NCBI GenBank assembly: GCA_963717375.1 | Contig: OY970329.1 | Span: forward strand, 992,001 to 1,056,000 | DNA: 64,000 bases | Direction: 5' to 3' | Origin: VRUE01 sp963717375 | Lineage (GTDB): Bacteria; Actinomycetota; Thermoleophilia; Solirubrobacterales; 70-9 | Shown: piece by piece, positions 1 through 7,266 of the stretch | How positions within the stretch are numbered: the stretch's first letter is position 1 | Layout: the number at the start of each line of letters is the position of its first letter | Translations under genes and position numbers: made by a program | Notes under the pieces: generated by a model | What the model saw: only the letters and a program-made list of their open reading frames with translations | Told to the model about the DNA's origin: nothing | Database searches by the model: none

Positions 1-462
1 ACGCTGCAGCTCCTGCTCCGCGTTCTTGCGCTCGGTGATGTCGTAGAGCACCCCGTGCCAGACAGGGGTCCCGGCTTCATCGGGCTCGAGCACCGCCTCA
101 TCGAGGATCCAGACCGTGCGCCCATCCCGCGTGACCATTCGGTAGTCGACCGGAGGCGGGTTGCGGGTGCCGATCGTCTTGCGCGTCTCCTGGGACAAAG
201 CTCTCTCGCGATCGTCCGGGTGCAGCAGCTTCGCCCACAGCTCCGGATCGGCAAGCCATTCCTCCGGGGTGTAGCCGAGGATCTCCTCGACCTGCGGGCT
301 GACGTAGCGCCAGCGGCCGTTCTCGCCCAGCTCGGAGGCGTAGACGATCGCGGGCAGGCGCTCGACCAAGCGCCGATAGTCCTCGCCCCCGGCAGAGATC
401 TGGTCGAGGAACTCGTTGACTCGTTTCTCGGGCCAGCTGTCGCCCCGTTTCGCCGGCTCCAT
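1..462 (-). CDS. PAS-domain protein, N-terminal part (runs off the window)
   Basis: Reading the minus strand from the ATG at 462 gives 154 codons with no stop before the window edge. After a short leader, the segment holds a PAS fold: a W-R-Y-V-S-P strand, the EEILGYTPEEW helix, LHPDDRE, and a PAC-like end reading VLYDITERKNAEQELQ. The PAC-type ending is usual ahead of a second PAS, a histidine kinase or a GGDEF domain, so the missing part is probably a signalling output, but its type cannot be seen. A sensory role is inferred; no ligand residues can be assigned. It is divided by 68 nt from the glycosylase gene, which lies upstream on the same strand. Confidence 0.85.
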   Translation of the reverse strand, partial: MEPAKRGDSWPEKRVNEFLDQISAGGEDYRRLVERLPAIVYASELGENGRWRYVSPQVEEILGYTPEEWLADPELWAKLLHPDDRERALSQETRKTIGTRNPPPVDYRMVTRDGRTVWILDEAVLEPDEAGTPVWHGVLYDITERKNAEQELQR

Positions 463-530
463 TGCTGCCCTTATCGACGGATCGTCCGCACGCTTGAGTT
501 AGGCACGGGGGCGTGGGCGCCGAAGGAGGC

Positions 531-1430
531 TCAGATGCCGGTGGTCCAAGCTGCCGCGAGGCCGCGAAAAGGCGCGTAGGGAGCGTAGAACTCCTCGACC
601 TCCTCGACCGTCGCTCGACGGCCGAGACGGGCGAGCCGTCCAACCAGCTTCAGGTACATCAGGTCACCGGCGGGGAGCGAGTCAGCGTCGCCGCGGCCGA
701 AGAGGCCCAGGCACTGCACGGTCCAGGGGCCGATCTCGCGCACGGCGAGCAGACGGCGATCGGCGCTCGGCACGGCGGGGTCGCAGCGGCCCGTGGCAAT
801 GTCGGCGGCGATCGCGCGCAGGGCGATCGCTCGCCGCAGGGCCAAGCCCATCGACTCCAATTCAACCGGCGCCCGGCCGGCGATCAAATCCGGCGTCGGC
901 ACATCGCGGAGCCCATCGCGGCCATCGCCGAGCCGCCGGCCCCAGCGGCCGACCATGCGGCGCTGGATGCGGGCGGCGCGACCGGTCTCGATCAGCTGCT
1001 TGACCACGGCCCAGGCCAGCGCCTCCCAGGGCCAGGGCTGGCGACGGGGGCGCAGGTATGGACGGCGGCGTAGCAGCGGCCCAAGCAGCGGGTCGCGGCG
1101 AAAGCGCCGGAAGAACTCGCCGAGGTCGTCGTCGACTCCAAGCGCAAAGCGCATCCGCTCCAGCGCCAGTTCCAGCTCCACCTCGCCGGCCTCGCGGGTG
1201 GGAGCCGCGGCAAGCGCCCGCGGCGCGGCGATCGAGCCCGGGTCGAGCGGCTCGGCCCGCAGCGCCACCCGCCCTTTGCCCGGTTCCCAGGCCCTGGTCA
1301 GGACGGGACAGCCCTCGACGTGAAGCAACCGCGTGGCGATGCCGCCCTCAACCCGCATCACCCCGTCCTCGCTGCCGTAGCGCGGCAGCCGATAAGGCGA
1401 AGGCGGAGTGACCTCTACCTCGAGGCTCAC
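531..1430 (-). CDS. AlkA-like DNA-3-methyladenine glycosylase (HhH-GPD)
   Basis: The 299-residue product carries a helix-hairpin-helix glycosylase core. The hairpin reads LLAVREIGPWTVQCL (about residues 223-237) and is followed by PAGDLMYLK, where Asp256 fits the catalytic aspartate of the HhH-GPD family. The N-terminal ~110 residues resemble the AlkA N-terminal domain. Such enzymes remove alkylated purines from DNA to start base excision repair. The GTG start overlaps the stop of the upstream small gene as GTGA, so the two are probably co-translated. A second, shorter AlkA-like gene begins at 63702. Substrate range cannot be told from sequence. Confidence 0.85.
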   Translation of the reverse strand: MSLEVEVTPPSPYRLPRYGSEDGVMRVEGGIATRLLHVEGCPVLTRAWEPGKGRVALRAEPLDPGSIAAPRALAAAPTREAGEVELELALERMRFALGVDDDLGEFFRRFRRDPLLGPLLRRRPYLRPRRQPWPWEALAWAVVKQLIETGRAARIQRRMVGRWGRRLGDGRDGLRDVPTPDLIAGRAPVELESMGLALRRAIALRAIAADIATGRCDPAVPSADRRLLAVREIGPWTVQCLGLFGRGDADSLPAGDLMYLKLVGRLARLGRRATVEEVEEFYAPYAPFRGLAAAWTTGI

Positions 1431-1693
1431 CGTCCGAGCAGGTGGACGTCGACCAGGAAGGATCGGCTGGCGACCACATTCGGCCGCTCCCGGCGCGATA
1501 GACGGCGCGAGGACTTCTTGCGTCCGGCAGCGGCACCAACTGCGCGCACTGCCGCCACCGTGGCAGCGCCGGCGATCACACCGCCGGCAGCAGCGATCGC
1601 CGCGGACCGGGCCTCGCTGCGCACGGCAAGCGGCCCAGGGCCTTCACGAGGGACGACGCGGACCGCCACTGGCTCTAGCTCCATATTGCTCAC
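1427..1693 (-). CDS. small hypothetical membrane protein
   Basis: This 88-residue product has one hydrophobic Ala/Val-rich segment (about residues 30-52) followed by a basic stretch, GRKKSSRRLSRRERP. It therefore looks like a single-pass protein with a cytoplasmic basic tail. It starts with ATG and ends in a 4-nt overlap with the glycosylase gene. No family is recognised. Coding status rests on the ORF, the tight coupling and GC-rich codon use typical of its neighbours. Confidence 0.55.
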   Translation of the reverse strand: MSNMELEPVAVRVVPREGPGPLAVRSEARSAAIAAAGGVIAGAATVAAVRAVGAAAGRKKSSRRLSRRERPNVVASRSFLVDVHLLGR

Positions 1694-1763
1694 CCAGCCG
1701 ACTGTAGCGATGCCCCCGGCGGGCGCTTGAAGCTAAGCCGCACCTTGCGCAGATCGAGGAACC

Positions 1764-1885
1764 CTGGAGGCCGATCCCGGTAGGGGTGGAACGTCTTGTA
1801 CTTTTTGGGCGTCCACCTTGAGGCGCCAGCAACCGCGTCTCCGCCCAAAAAGTTAAGTGGAACCCCTACCGGGATCGGCCTCCAG
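1764..1885. repeat. cassette-in-hairpin element, family I, copy 1
   Basis: A perfect 24-bp inverted repeat (1764-1787 with 1862-1885) encloses a 74-nt core. Read on the minus strand, the core starts TCCACTTAACTTTTT and ends AAAAAGTACAAGACGTTCC. A second, 12-bp inner stem pairs 1800-1811 with 1842-1853. The same core ends recur at 24276-24347, but the arms there are a different sequence. The right arm encodes the last residues of the acyltransferase gene, and the core supplies its TAA stop. No transposase or target duplication is seen. Function is unknown; a terminator or a small mobile element are both possible. Confidence 0.8.
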
Positions 1886-3016
1886 CGCCCTCTCGTAAAG
1901 CCGGTACTTCTTGACCACCTTGCCGCCCATGCCTTCCATGGCGCGGTTCATCGGCCCGTTGGTCTCGAGGATCCAGCCCATCTCGCCGCCTTCGATCTTG
2001 CCCGGCGCAGCCGCGGTCTCGAGGTGCTTGAGGTAGAGGCCGGCGGCAACGCCGCTGTGGCGGTAGTCGTGCTTGACCCCGAGGGCGAGAACGCGCAGCT
2101 GGTCGACCTTGCCCTTGCCAAGCAGGAAGCGCAGCCAGCCGAAGGGCAGCAGGCGGCCGTTGAGCTTGGCCAGGACCTGGTTAATGTCGGGCAGGGTGAG
2201 CGCTGCGCCGACGACCTCGCCATCCTTTTCGGCCATGTAGGCCCAGTCCTCGTCGATCACCTGCTTCAGGTTCTTGGCCTGGAACTCGACCTCGGCGTCG
2301 GTGATCGGGACAAAGCCCCAGTTGTCGCCCCAGGCCTCGTTGTAGACGTCCATGAAACGGCGCACCTCGCCGGCCATCTCGCGCTTGCGCATATTGCGGA
2401 TGACGATCCCTTCGTCGCGCAGGCCCTTCTCGGCGGCCGCGTGGATCGAGGGGTCAAAGCTCTCGCCCTCCTTGAGGTCACCGAACTGCAGTTCCCACAT
2501 CTGTACGTCCATCGCCTTGCCGAAGCCCTCGGCCTCGATCAGCTCGCGGTAGTACGGCGGGTGCCAGGGCTCGAGGATCATCGGCCGGCGGTCGTAGCCC
2601 TCGATCAGAATGCCGATCTCGTCATTGGTGGTGAAGTCCATCGGGCCGAGGAGACGGCCGCGACCCTTGCCGCGCGCCCACTCGGTCGCGGCGCCGAGCA
2701 GCGCAGTGGCCACCTCGGGATCGTTCTCCGTCTCGAAGAAACCGAACATCGCGTCGCTGCCGCCCTGGAACTCGTCCCAGCGGTGGTCGACCTGGACCGT
2801 GATTCGACCGACCGCCTCGCCGTCGCGCTCGGCGAGGAAGAACTCGGCCTCGGCGTGCTCGAAGTAGGGGTTCTTCTCGCGGTTGAGGAACTCCATCCGC
2901 TCGAAGATCAGCGGCGCCACCCACTGCGGCTGATCGCGGTGCAACCGGAACGGCACCTTGACGAAGCGCTTCAGCTCGCGGCGGCTGCGGACCGGGCGGA
3001 TTGTCACGCTTCCCAT
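1853..3016 (-). CDS. GNAT-superfamily acyltransferase, possible bacterial ceramide-synthase-like
   Basis: The 387-residue product begins at the ATG at 3016 (MGSVTIRPV). It contains NPYFEHAEAEFFLAERDG and VGRITVQVD near residues 50-90, FGFFETENDPEVA near 105, and a GNAT-like R-V-L-A-L-G-V-K-H-D-Y-R-H-S-G-V segment near 325. This long two-lobed GNAT family includes, as I recall, the bacterial ceramide synthase that N-acylates the long-chain base. The divergent neighbour, 25 nt away, is a serine-palmitoyltransferase-like enzyme, which fits that role. The substrate is an inference; a generic N-acyltransferase is the alternative. The stop codon and last codons lie in the hairpin element at 1764-1885. 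Confidence 0.7.
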   Translation of the reverse strand: MGSVTIRPVRSRRELKRFVKVPFRLHRDQPQWVAPLIFERMEFLNREKNPYFEHAEAEFFLAERDGEAVGRITVQVDHRWDEFQGGSDAMFGFFETENDPEVATALLGAATEWARGKGRGRLLGPMDFTTNDEIGILIEGYDRRPMILEPWHPPYYRELIEAEGFGKAMDVQMWELQFGDLKEGESFDPSIHAAAEKGLRDEGIVIRNMRKREMAGEVRRFMDVYNEAWGDNWGFVPITDAEVEFQAKNLKQVIDEDWAYMAEKDGEVVGAALTLPDINQVLAKLNGRLLPFGWLRFLLGKGKVDQLRVLALGVKHDYRHSGVAAGLYLKHLETAAAPGKIEGGEMGWILETNGPMNRAMEGMGGKVVKKYRLYERALEADPGRGST

Positions 3017-3041
3017 GGAGCCGGAACCTACACTCTGGACC

Positions 3042-4301
3042 ATGAGCGAGACAGCGAAGGCCCCGATCGACGTCTTCGAGAAGGCGCGCAACCACGACCG
3101 CCTCGAGCAGCTGGAAGCGGCCAAGGAGCACGACCTCCTCCCCTACTTCCGCCTGCTCACCTCGCAGGCCGGCCCGGTGGTGGAGATGGAGGGACGGGAG
3201 ACGATCATGCTCGGCTCCAACAACTACCTGGGCCTGACCGGCGACGAGCGGGTCAAGGAGGCGGCGCGCGAGGCGCTGGAGACCTACGGCACCGGCGTCA
3301 CCGGCTCGCGGTTGCTGAACGGGACGACGCCGCTGCACGTCGACCTCGAGCGCGAGCTGGCCGAGTGGATGCGGACCGAGGACGCGATCGTCTTCTCCAC
3401 CGGCTACCAGTCGAACCTGGGCACGATCGGGACGATCCTCGGGCCGGCGGACACGGTGATCGTCGACTCCGGCGACCACGCCTCGATCCTCGACGGCTGC
3501 CGCCTCTCCGGCGCCAAGCTGCGGCCCTTCCGCCACAACCGCATGGACAAGCTGGAGAAGATGCTGCAGCGCGCCGCGGCGGACGGCGGCGGCGTTCTCG
3601 TCGTCGTCGACGGCGTCTTCTCGATGGAGGGCGACGTCTGCGACCTGCCGCGGATCGTCGAGCTCTGCAAAGGCTACGGCGCCCGCCTGATGGTCGACGA
3701 GGCTCACGGCGCCGGCGTCCTCGGCGCCCGCGGCGCCGGGGCCTGCGAGCTGTTCGGGCTCGAGGACGAGGTCGATCTGCGAATGGGCACCTTCTCCAAG
3801 AGCCTCGCCTCCTGCGGCGGCTTCGTCGCCGGCCCCGCCGACGTAATCGAGTACCTGCGGATCAGCTCGCGCTCGTTCGTCTTCAGCGCCTCGGCGGTGC
3901 CGGCCGCCGTGGGAGCAGCGCTCGCGGCGCTGCGGGTAATTCGCTCAGACGGGCCGCAACTATTCGAGGCGCTATTGGCCAATGCCGAGTACCTGCGCGA
4001 AGGGCTGCGCCACCTTGGGTTGAAGGTGATCGAGCCGGGCACGCTCGCCGACGGCACCGTCGCCACCACCCCGGTCGTCCCGGTCGTCGTCGGCGACGAC
4101 TGGCAGGCGGTGTTGCTTTGGAAGGCGCTCTTCGACGCCGGCGTCTACACCAACGTCGCGATCCATCCCGCCGTCCCACCCGGTGGCGCCCTGCTCCGCA
4201 CCAGCCTGATGGCGACCCACGAGCGCGAGCATCTCGATGGCGCGCTCGGAACGATCGCCCGCACGATCGAAGACTTCCCCGAACTACCCCGCTCGGGGTA
4301 G
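3042..4301 (+). CDS. alpha-oxoamine synthase, serine palmitoyltransferase / KBL-like (PLP)
   Basis: The 419-residue product is a fold-type I PLP enzyme of the alpha-oxoamine synthase family, which condenses an amino acid with an acyl-CoA. Visible motifs are SNNYLGL near the N-terminus, DSGDHASILDG (cofactor-stacking His), DEAHGAGVLG, and the Schiff-base lysine Lys253 in MGTFSKSLASCGGF. The GTFSKS form with GGF resembles serine palmitoyltransferases more than BioF or KBL (usually GTLGK), but substrate choice cannot be settled by eye. ATG at 3042 is chosen because the upstream in-frame residues overlap the divergent gene. The divergent acyltransferase supports a sphingoid-base role. Confidence 0.8.
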   Translation: MSETAKAPIDVFEKARNHDRLEQLEAAKEHDLLPYFRLLTSQAGPVVEMEGRETIMLGSNNYLGLTGDERVKEAAREALETYGTGVTGSRLLNGTTPLHVDLERELAEWMRTEDAIVFSTGYQSNLGTIGTILGPADTVIVDSGDHASILDGCRLSGAKLRPFRHNRMDKLEKMLQRAAADGGGVLVVVDGVFSMEGDVCDLPRIVELCKGYGARLMVDEAHGAGVLGARGAGACELFGLEDEVDLRMGTFSKSLASCGGFVAGPADVIEYLRISSRSFVFSASAVPAAVGAALAALRVIRSDGPQLFEALLANAEYLREGLRHLGLKVIEPGTLADGTVATTPVVPVVVGDDWQAVLLWKALFDAGVYTNVAIHPAVPPGGALLRTSLMATHEREHLDGALGTIARTIEDFPELPRSG

Positions 4302-4329
4302 TTTCGGCCTTGTCCGAAACGGGACAAGG
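4282..4329. terminator. double hairpin after the alpha-oxoamine synthase gene
   Basis: Two consecutive hairpins follow the stop codon. The first pairs AACTACCCC (4282-4290) with GGGGTAGTT (4295-4303), so its arm includes the stop codon. The second pairs CCTTGTCC (4308-4315) with GGACAAGG (4322-4329). There is no strong T-tract, which is usual for terminators in this window. Confidence 0.6.
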
Positions 4330-4392
4330 CGTCGCTCGATCCGAAAAACATGCTCTTAGCGACCGCGCCGCCGCGGCTTGCGCGAGTTCGGG

Positions 4393-4422
4393 TTGACGCT
4401 CCCCGCCCCCAGCGCATAGCTT
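4393..4422 (+). promoter_or_regulatory. candidate promoter for mIHF
   Basis: TTGACG (4393-4398) and TAGCTT (4417-4422) are separated by 18 nt and resemble housekeeping -35 and -10 boxes. They would leave a leader of roughly 125 nt before the GTG start at 4553. The match is by eye only. Confidence 0.4.
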
Positions 4423-4552
4423 GCCCCAGCGCCGATCGCATCCCGGGGCAGGGAAGCGAATGGTGGAGCACTCACCTCAACCAGGCCAGGGCTTCTTGCC
4501 TTGGATCCGGCGCACAAACCAGTCAGTTACCGACCCGAAGGGAGGAGTCCCA

Positions 4553-4912
4553 GTGGACGCAGCTTCGATCGCCCCTGCTCAGACGACCGCTTCCGCAATA
4601 AAGGCCCCACAGCACATGCAGGCGCTTGCCCGCGCCAATCGCGTGCGACTCGCGAGGGCTGAGCTCAAGCGCTCAATCGCCCGGGGGGACCTCGAGGCAG
4701 CGGAGGTAATCCGCGATTGCCCTTGGGAGACCGAGAGCATGACCCTTGCCGAGCTGCTGACCAGCCAGCGCCGCTGGGGCCGTACCCGCGCCCGCAAGTT
4801 CCTGCTCGGCCTGACGCTGAACGAGAACAAGCGCCTCGGCACCCTCACCTCCCGCCAGCGAGCCCTGCTTGCCACAGAGCTGGGAACAACCAGCGAGGCC
4901 CTATTGGTCTGA
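4553..4912 (+). CDS. mihF: integration host factor, actinobacterial type
   Basis: The 119-residue product matches the actinobacterial mIHF family, a nucleoid protein that bends DNA and helps site-specific recombination. The helix RANRVRLARAELKRSIARG is followed by a helix-two-turn-helix-like segment (LTSQRRWGRTRARKFLLG) and the C-terminal LGTLTSRQRALLA. The GTG at 4553 is chosen because GGAGGAG lies 5-6 nt upstream; the ORF extends further upstream without a ribosome site. An N-terminal extension of about 30 residues is unlike the shorter mycobacterial protein. It stands alone here, whereas mIHF often sits beside gmk. A strong hairpin follows. Confidence 0.88.
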   Translation: MDAASIAPAQTTASAIKAPQHMQALARANRVRLARAELKRSIARGDLEAAEVIRDCPWETESMTLAELLTSQRRWGRTRARKFLLGLTLNENKRLGTLTSRQRALLATELGTTSEALLV

Positions 4913-4918
4913 CGCAAG

Positions 4919-4955
4919 CCGGGCGTCGTCAAGTCAAACGCTTGACGACGCCCGG
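4919..4955. terminator. bidirectional terminator-like hairpin
   Basis: A perfect 15-bp stem (4919-4933 with 4941-4955) with a 7-nt loop lies between mihF and the convergent small membrane protein gene. It can serve both strands. There is no T-tract. Confidence 0.65.
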
Positions 4956-4959
4956 GCCG

Positions 4960-5382
4960 TCAGCCGCCTCCCAGGCGGCCGACCTTGAAAGAGAGTCCGC
5001 CTGAAGCCTTCTGAAAGGCCCGGCGCAAGGCGAGGAACGCGGCGATGAAGGCGACTGCCCCCACGCCAAGGCAGACCGCGAGGATCAGCCCGGAGAGGTA
5101 GAAGAGGCCGCCGGTGACGAGGACGAAGACGGTGCCTGCGAGCAGGGTCGTGTGGGAGCGGTAGCCGGCGAAGTGCTCACGCGCCGATACCTCGAGGCCG
5201 CCCAGGCCGGCCAGCACGACGCCAACGCCGAGCTCGGTCGGGTTCTTGCTGACGACGCCGATCACCAGCATCACGATGCCGGCGAGCACGGTCAGCTCGG
5301 CCAGCGGGAAATTGCCCCAGGGCGCCGGCGGCCGCTCCTCCGTCGTGCGCTTTGGCCGGCTCTTGGTGCTCAACGGCCGCAA
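4960..5382 (-). CDS. small polytopic membrane protein
   Basis: The 140-residue product has four predicted membrane helices: LAELTVLAGIVMLVIGVV, GVGVVLAGLGGLEV, TTLLAGTVFVLVTGGLFYL and ILAVCLGVGAVAFIAAFLA. The tail is cytoplasmic and glycine-ended. The assigned start is TTG at 5382, which lies inside the 3' part of the overlapping upstream frame, so the true start is uncertain. It is likely translated after its upstream neighbour. No function is recognised. Confidence 0.6.
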   Translation of the reverse strand: MRPLSTKSRPKRTTEERPPAPWGNFPLAELTVLAGIVMLVIGVVSKNPTELGVGVVLAGLGGLEVSAREHFAGYRSHTTLLAGTVFVLVTGGLFYLSGLILAVCLGVGAVAFIAAFLALRRAFQKASGGLSFKVGRLGGG

Positions 5383-5857
5383 GCCGTCCGGATAACGGAC
5401 ATCCGGACGAGACCTTGACCCGCCACCAACCCATCAGCATCCCCAGTGGGCCGAGACGGGGGCGCGAATGCCAGTGGCCGCAGCCCGGCTCGCCGACGTC
5501 GGCGCGTGAGATCCGCAGCCACTTGTGGTCGGCGGGCGAAGCAAGCATGCGGCGCAGGAGCTCGCTGTTACTGGTCTCCAGCTCATCCCGCTCCCTGAGC
5601 GCCACCCGCGCTGTGGCGATCCGCTCGGCGAGCGAGTCCCGCACCTGCTCCAGTTCCTCCAGGCCGGCCACCCGCGGCTCGCGGAAATGGCCGGCGACGG
5701 CGGTGTCGATGGCGAGGCGCGGGAACGCCTCAACGGCGAGGCGGGAGAGCTGGTGCTCGAGGCGGGCGATCTGGCGCCGCAGCTCGGCGCGCGCGAGGCG
5801 CTCGTCGCCTCCCACTCGAAGCGTCGTGACCGTGTCTCGATCGAGCAGATCAGGCAT
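5177..5857 (-). CDS. hypothetical protein with coiled coil and GCGHW / VKVSSGCP tail
   Basis: From the ATG at 5857 the frame gives an acidic-basic, probably coiled-coil region (residues 10-105) and then a compact conserved-looking stretch: HKWLRISRADVGEPGCGHWH and GMLMGWWRVKVSSGCPL (about residues 110-155). The frame stays open to 5177, but the last ~70 codons overlap the membrane-protein gene in another frame and look like translated shadow (Arg-rich). Either the two genes truly overlap by about 200 nt, or a short frameshift hides an earlier stop. The cysteine/tryptophan-rich tail resembles uncharacterised actinobacterial proteins as I recall; function is unknown. Confidence 0.5.
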   Translation of the reverse strand: MPDLLDRDTVTTLRVGGDERLARAELRRQIARLEHQLSRLAVEAFPRLAIDTAVAGHFREPRVAGLEELEQVRDSLAERIATARVALRERDELETSNSELLRRMLASPADHKWLRISRADVGEPGCGHWHSRPRLGPLGMLMGWWRVKVSSGCPLSGRLAAVEHQEPAKAHDGGAAAGALGQFPAGRADRARRHRDAGDRRRQQEPDRARRWRRAGRPGRPRGIGA

Positions 5858-5933
5858 AAGAACGAATCGAGTGTAAATCACGGGCCCGCCACCGAAAGAG
5901 AGAAACTGGTTAAGGAAATCAGCGCAGGCGCGG

Positions 5934-6605
5934 TCAGGCCTCGATCGCCGCGCAAGCGATCCAGAGCGCCTCGTCAATTGCAGCCTGGGGCACGCCCTTG
6001 ACCTGCACAGCGACGACGGCGATCCGACTCGTCCCCGGCTCCAACTGCCCCTCCTTGGCGGTGCCGCCGAAAAGAAGCTCCAGCGGCGCCCGCTCGTCGG
6101 CGATCGTCAGGGTCCCCTGGGCCAACTCGCCGGGCTTCCCCGGCAGGGACTCGCCGGGGGCCGAGTCGCGGATGCAGAGGCGGCCATTGAGCCGGGAAGC
6201 ATCGAAGGCGCGCAGGGCGACCCCGGTCTCGACGGTCGCGATCGTGAGCGCGTCGGCCGGCATGCCGCGGCTGACGAAGGCACCGTCGTGGAGCCGGTCG
6301 AGGGCGAGCTGCTCGACCGGCGTCCGGGTGCGATCGGGGTCGAGGCCAATCTGGCGGAAGAAGACGCGGTAGGCCCAGGGGATCGGCCGCTCGCGCATGT
6401 GGATCGCGTGCGATCCGTAGAAGCGGTCGGAGAGATCGCGCAGGCGGTGGCGCACGGCGTCCGAGCCGCGTCCGGGACGGCCGCCGACCTCAACCCAGGC
6501 AAGGCCAAGGCCCGGGAACTCGGCAGCGATGTGCGGGGCCACCCAGCCCTGCTCGGGCAGGGGCTCCGGGTCAAGCTCCGGCCCGGCCGCCTCGGTGCCG
6601 GCCAT
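5934..6605 (-). CDS. B3/B4 domain protein (tRNA-synthetase-editing-like)
   Basis: The 223-residue product from the ATG at 6605 has the B3/B4 fold known from the beta subunit of phenylalanyl-tRNA synthetase, where it binds and edits tRNA. Typical segments are IPWAYRVFFRQIGLDPDRTR, LHDGAFVSRGMPADALTIA and LNGRLCIRD. Free-standing B3/B4 proteins are widespread and poorly characterised; trans-editing of misacylated tRNA is a common suggestion. It starts 2 nt after the stop of the thioredoxin-like gene, as the last gene of the transporter operon. The link to that operon is unexplained. Confidence 0.75.
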   Translation of the reverse strand: MAGTEAAGPELDPEPLPEQGWVAPHIAAEFPGLGLAWVEVGGRPGRGSDAVRHRLRDLSDRFYGSHAIHMRERPIPWAYRVFFRQIGLDPDRTRTPVEQLALDRLHDGAFVSRGMPADALTIATVETGVALRAFDASRLNGRLCIRDSAPGESLPGKPGELAQGTLTIADERAPLELLFGGTAKEGQLEPGTSRIAVVAVQVKGVPQAAIDEALWIACAAIEA

Positions 6606-6606
6606 C

Positions 6607-7266
6607 TCAGCCGGCCTCGGCCGCGCGGGTCGCGCGCAGCAGTCGCTCGACGTGAGCTTCAAGTTGTGGAGCCGTGAGCTCGCCGATGCTGGCGCTCTGC
6701 AGGGTGCCGCCGGGGTAGGCATAGGCGAAGGTAGGACAGAGGCCAACCCGGTAGAGGGCGCCGACGGCGCCGTCGCGGTCGTAGCCGACCGGCATCTTCC
6801 AGCCGCGCCGACGGATCAGTTCGCGAACAGTGTCGCGGTCATCGCGCACGTCCAGCGAAAGGAAGCTCACCCGTCCACGGTATCGCTCGTAAACCTCGTT
6901 GACCACATCCTGCTGTTCGGTGCAGGTGTTGCCACCGCGAGAAAACCAAAACGACAAAACGAACGGACGGCCGAAGAAGTCACAGACCCTCAGCGCGCCC
7001 GGTGTACGCAGGCGGCAAGCAGGGACGCGCTGGGCGCTTTGCGGGCAGGGTGCCTGGGAGGTTTCACAGTCATCCTGAGCGACGTTGGCATCGCCTTCGA
7101 GCTGCCCGGCGGCAGCGGGCACGGCGAACTCCGGCAGTGGCCAGTGCTCGGCCACCTTGTCCAGCCCAAGCGTCCCTTCGTCCTTGTTCTCGAGCGTGTT
7201 GATGACGGCGATCACGATGATCGCGGCAAAGATCAAGCCGACGACAAGCGAGTAACGGTCCCTCAT
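6607..7266 (-). CDS. membrane-anchored thioredoxin-like (TlpA/redoxin) protein
   Basis: The 219-residue product has an N-terminal membrane anchor (LVVGLIFAAIIVIAVINTL) and a thioredoxin-like domain outside the membrane. The usual WCxxC site is replaced by FSRGGNTCTEQQD, leaving one cysteine, so it is not a classical disulfide reductase and may be a 1-Cys redoxin. The cis-Pro position is present in VGLCPTFAYAYPGG. Several cysteines in the linker (DDCETSQAPC) could form other disulfides. The ATG overlaps the MMPL stop (ATGA), so the two are co-translated. A role in oxidising or protecting the exported cargo is a guess. Confidence 0.7.
   Translation of the reverse strand: MRDRYSLVVGLIFAAIIVIAVINTLENKDEGTLGLDKVAEHWPLPEFAVPAAAGQLEGDANVAQDDCETSQAPCPQSAQRVPACRLRTPGALRVCDFFGRPFVLSFWFSRGGNTCTEQQDVVNEVYERYRGRVSFLSLDVRDDRDTVRELIRRRGWKMPVGYDRDGAVGALYRVGLCPTFAYAYPGGTLQSASIGELTAPQLEAHVERLLRATRAAEAG

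Noticed and set aside
1796..4396. 866-codon plus-strand open frame opposite the acyltransferase gene
   Set aside because: It starts in the hairpin element, is antisense to the acyltransferase, then out of frame with the PLP enzyme; residues are Val/Leu/Asp-rich and Arg-rich as expected of a GC-rich shadow.
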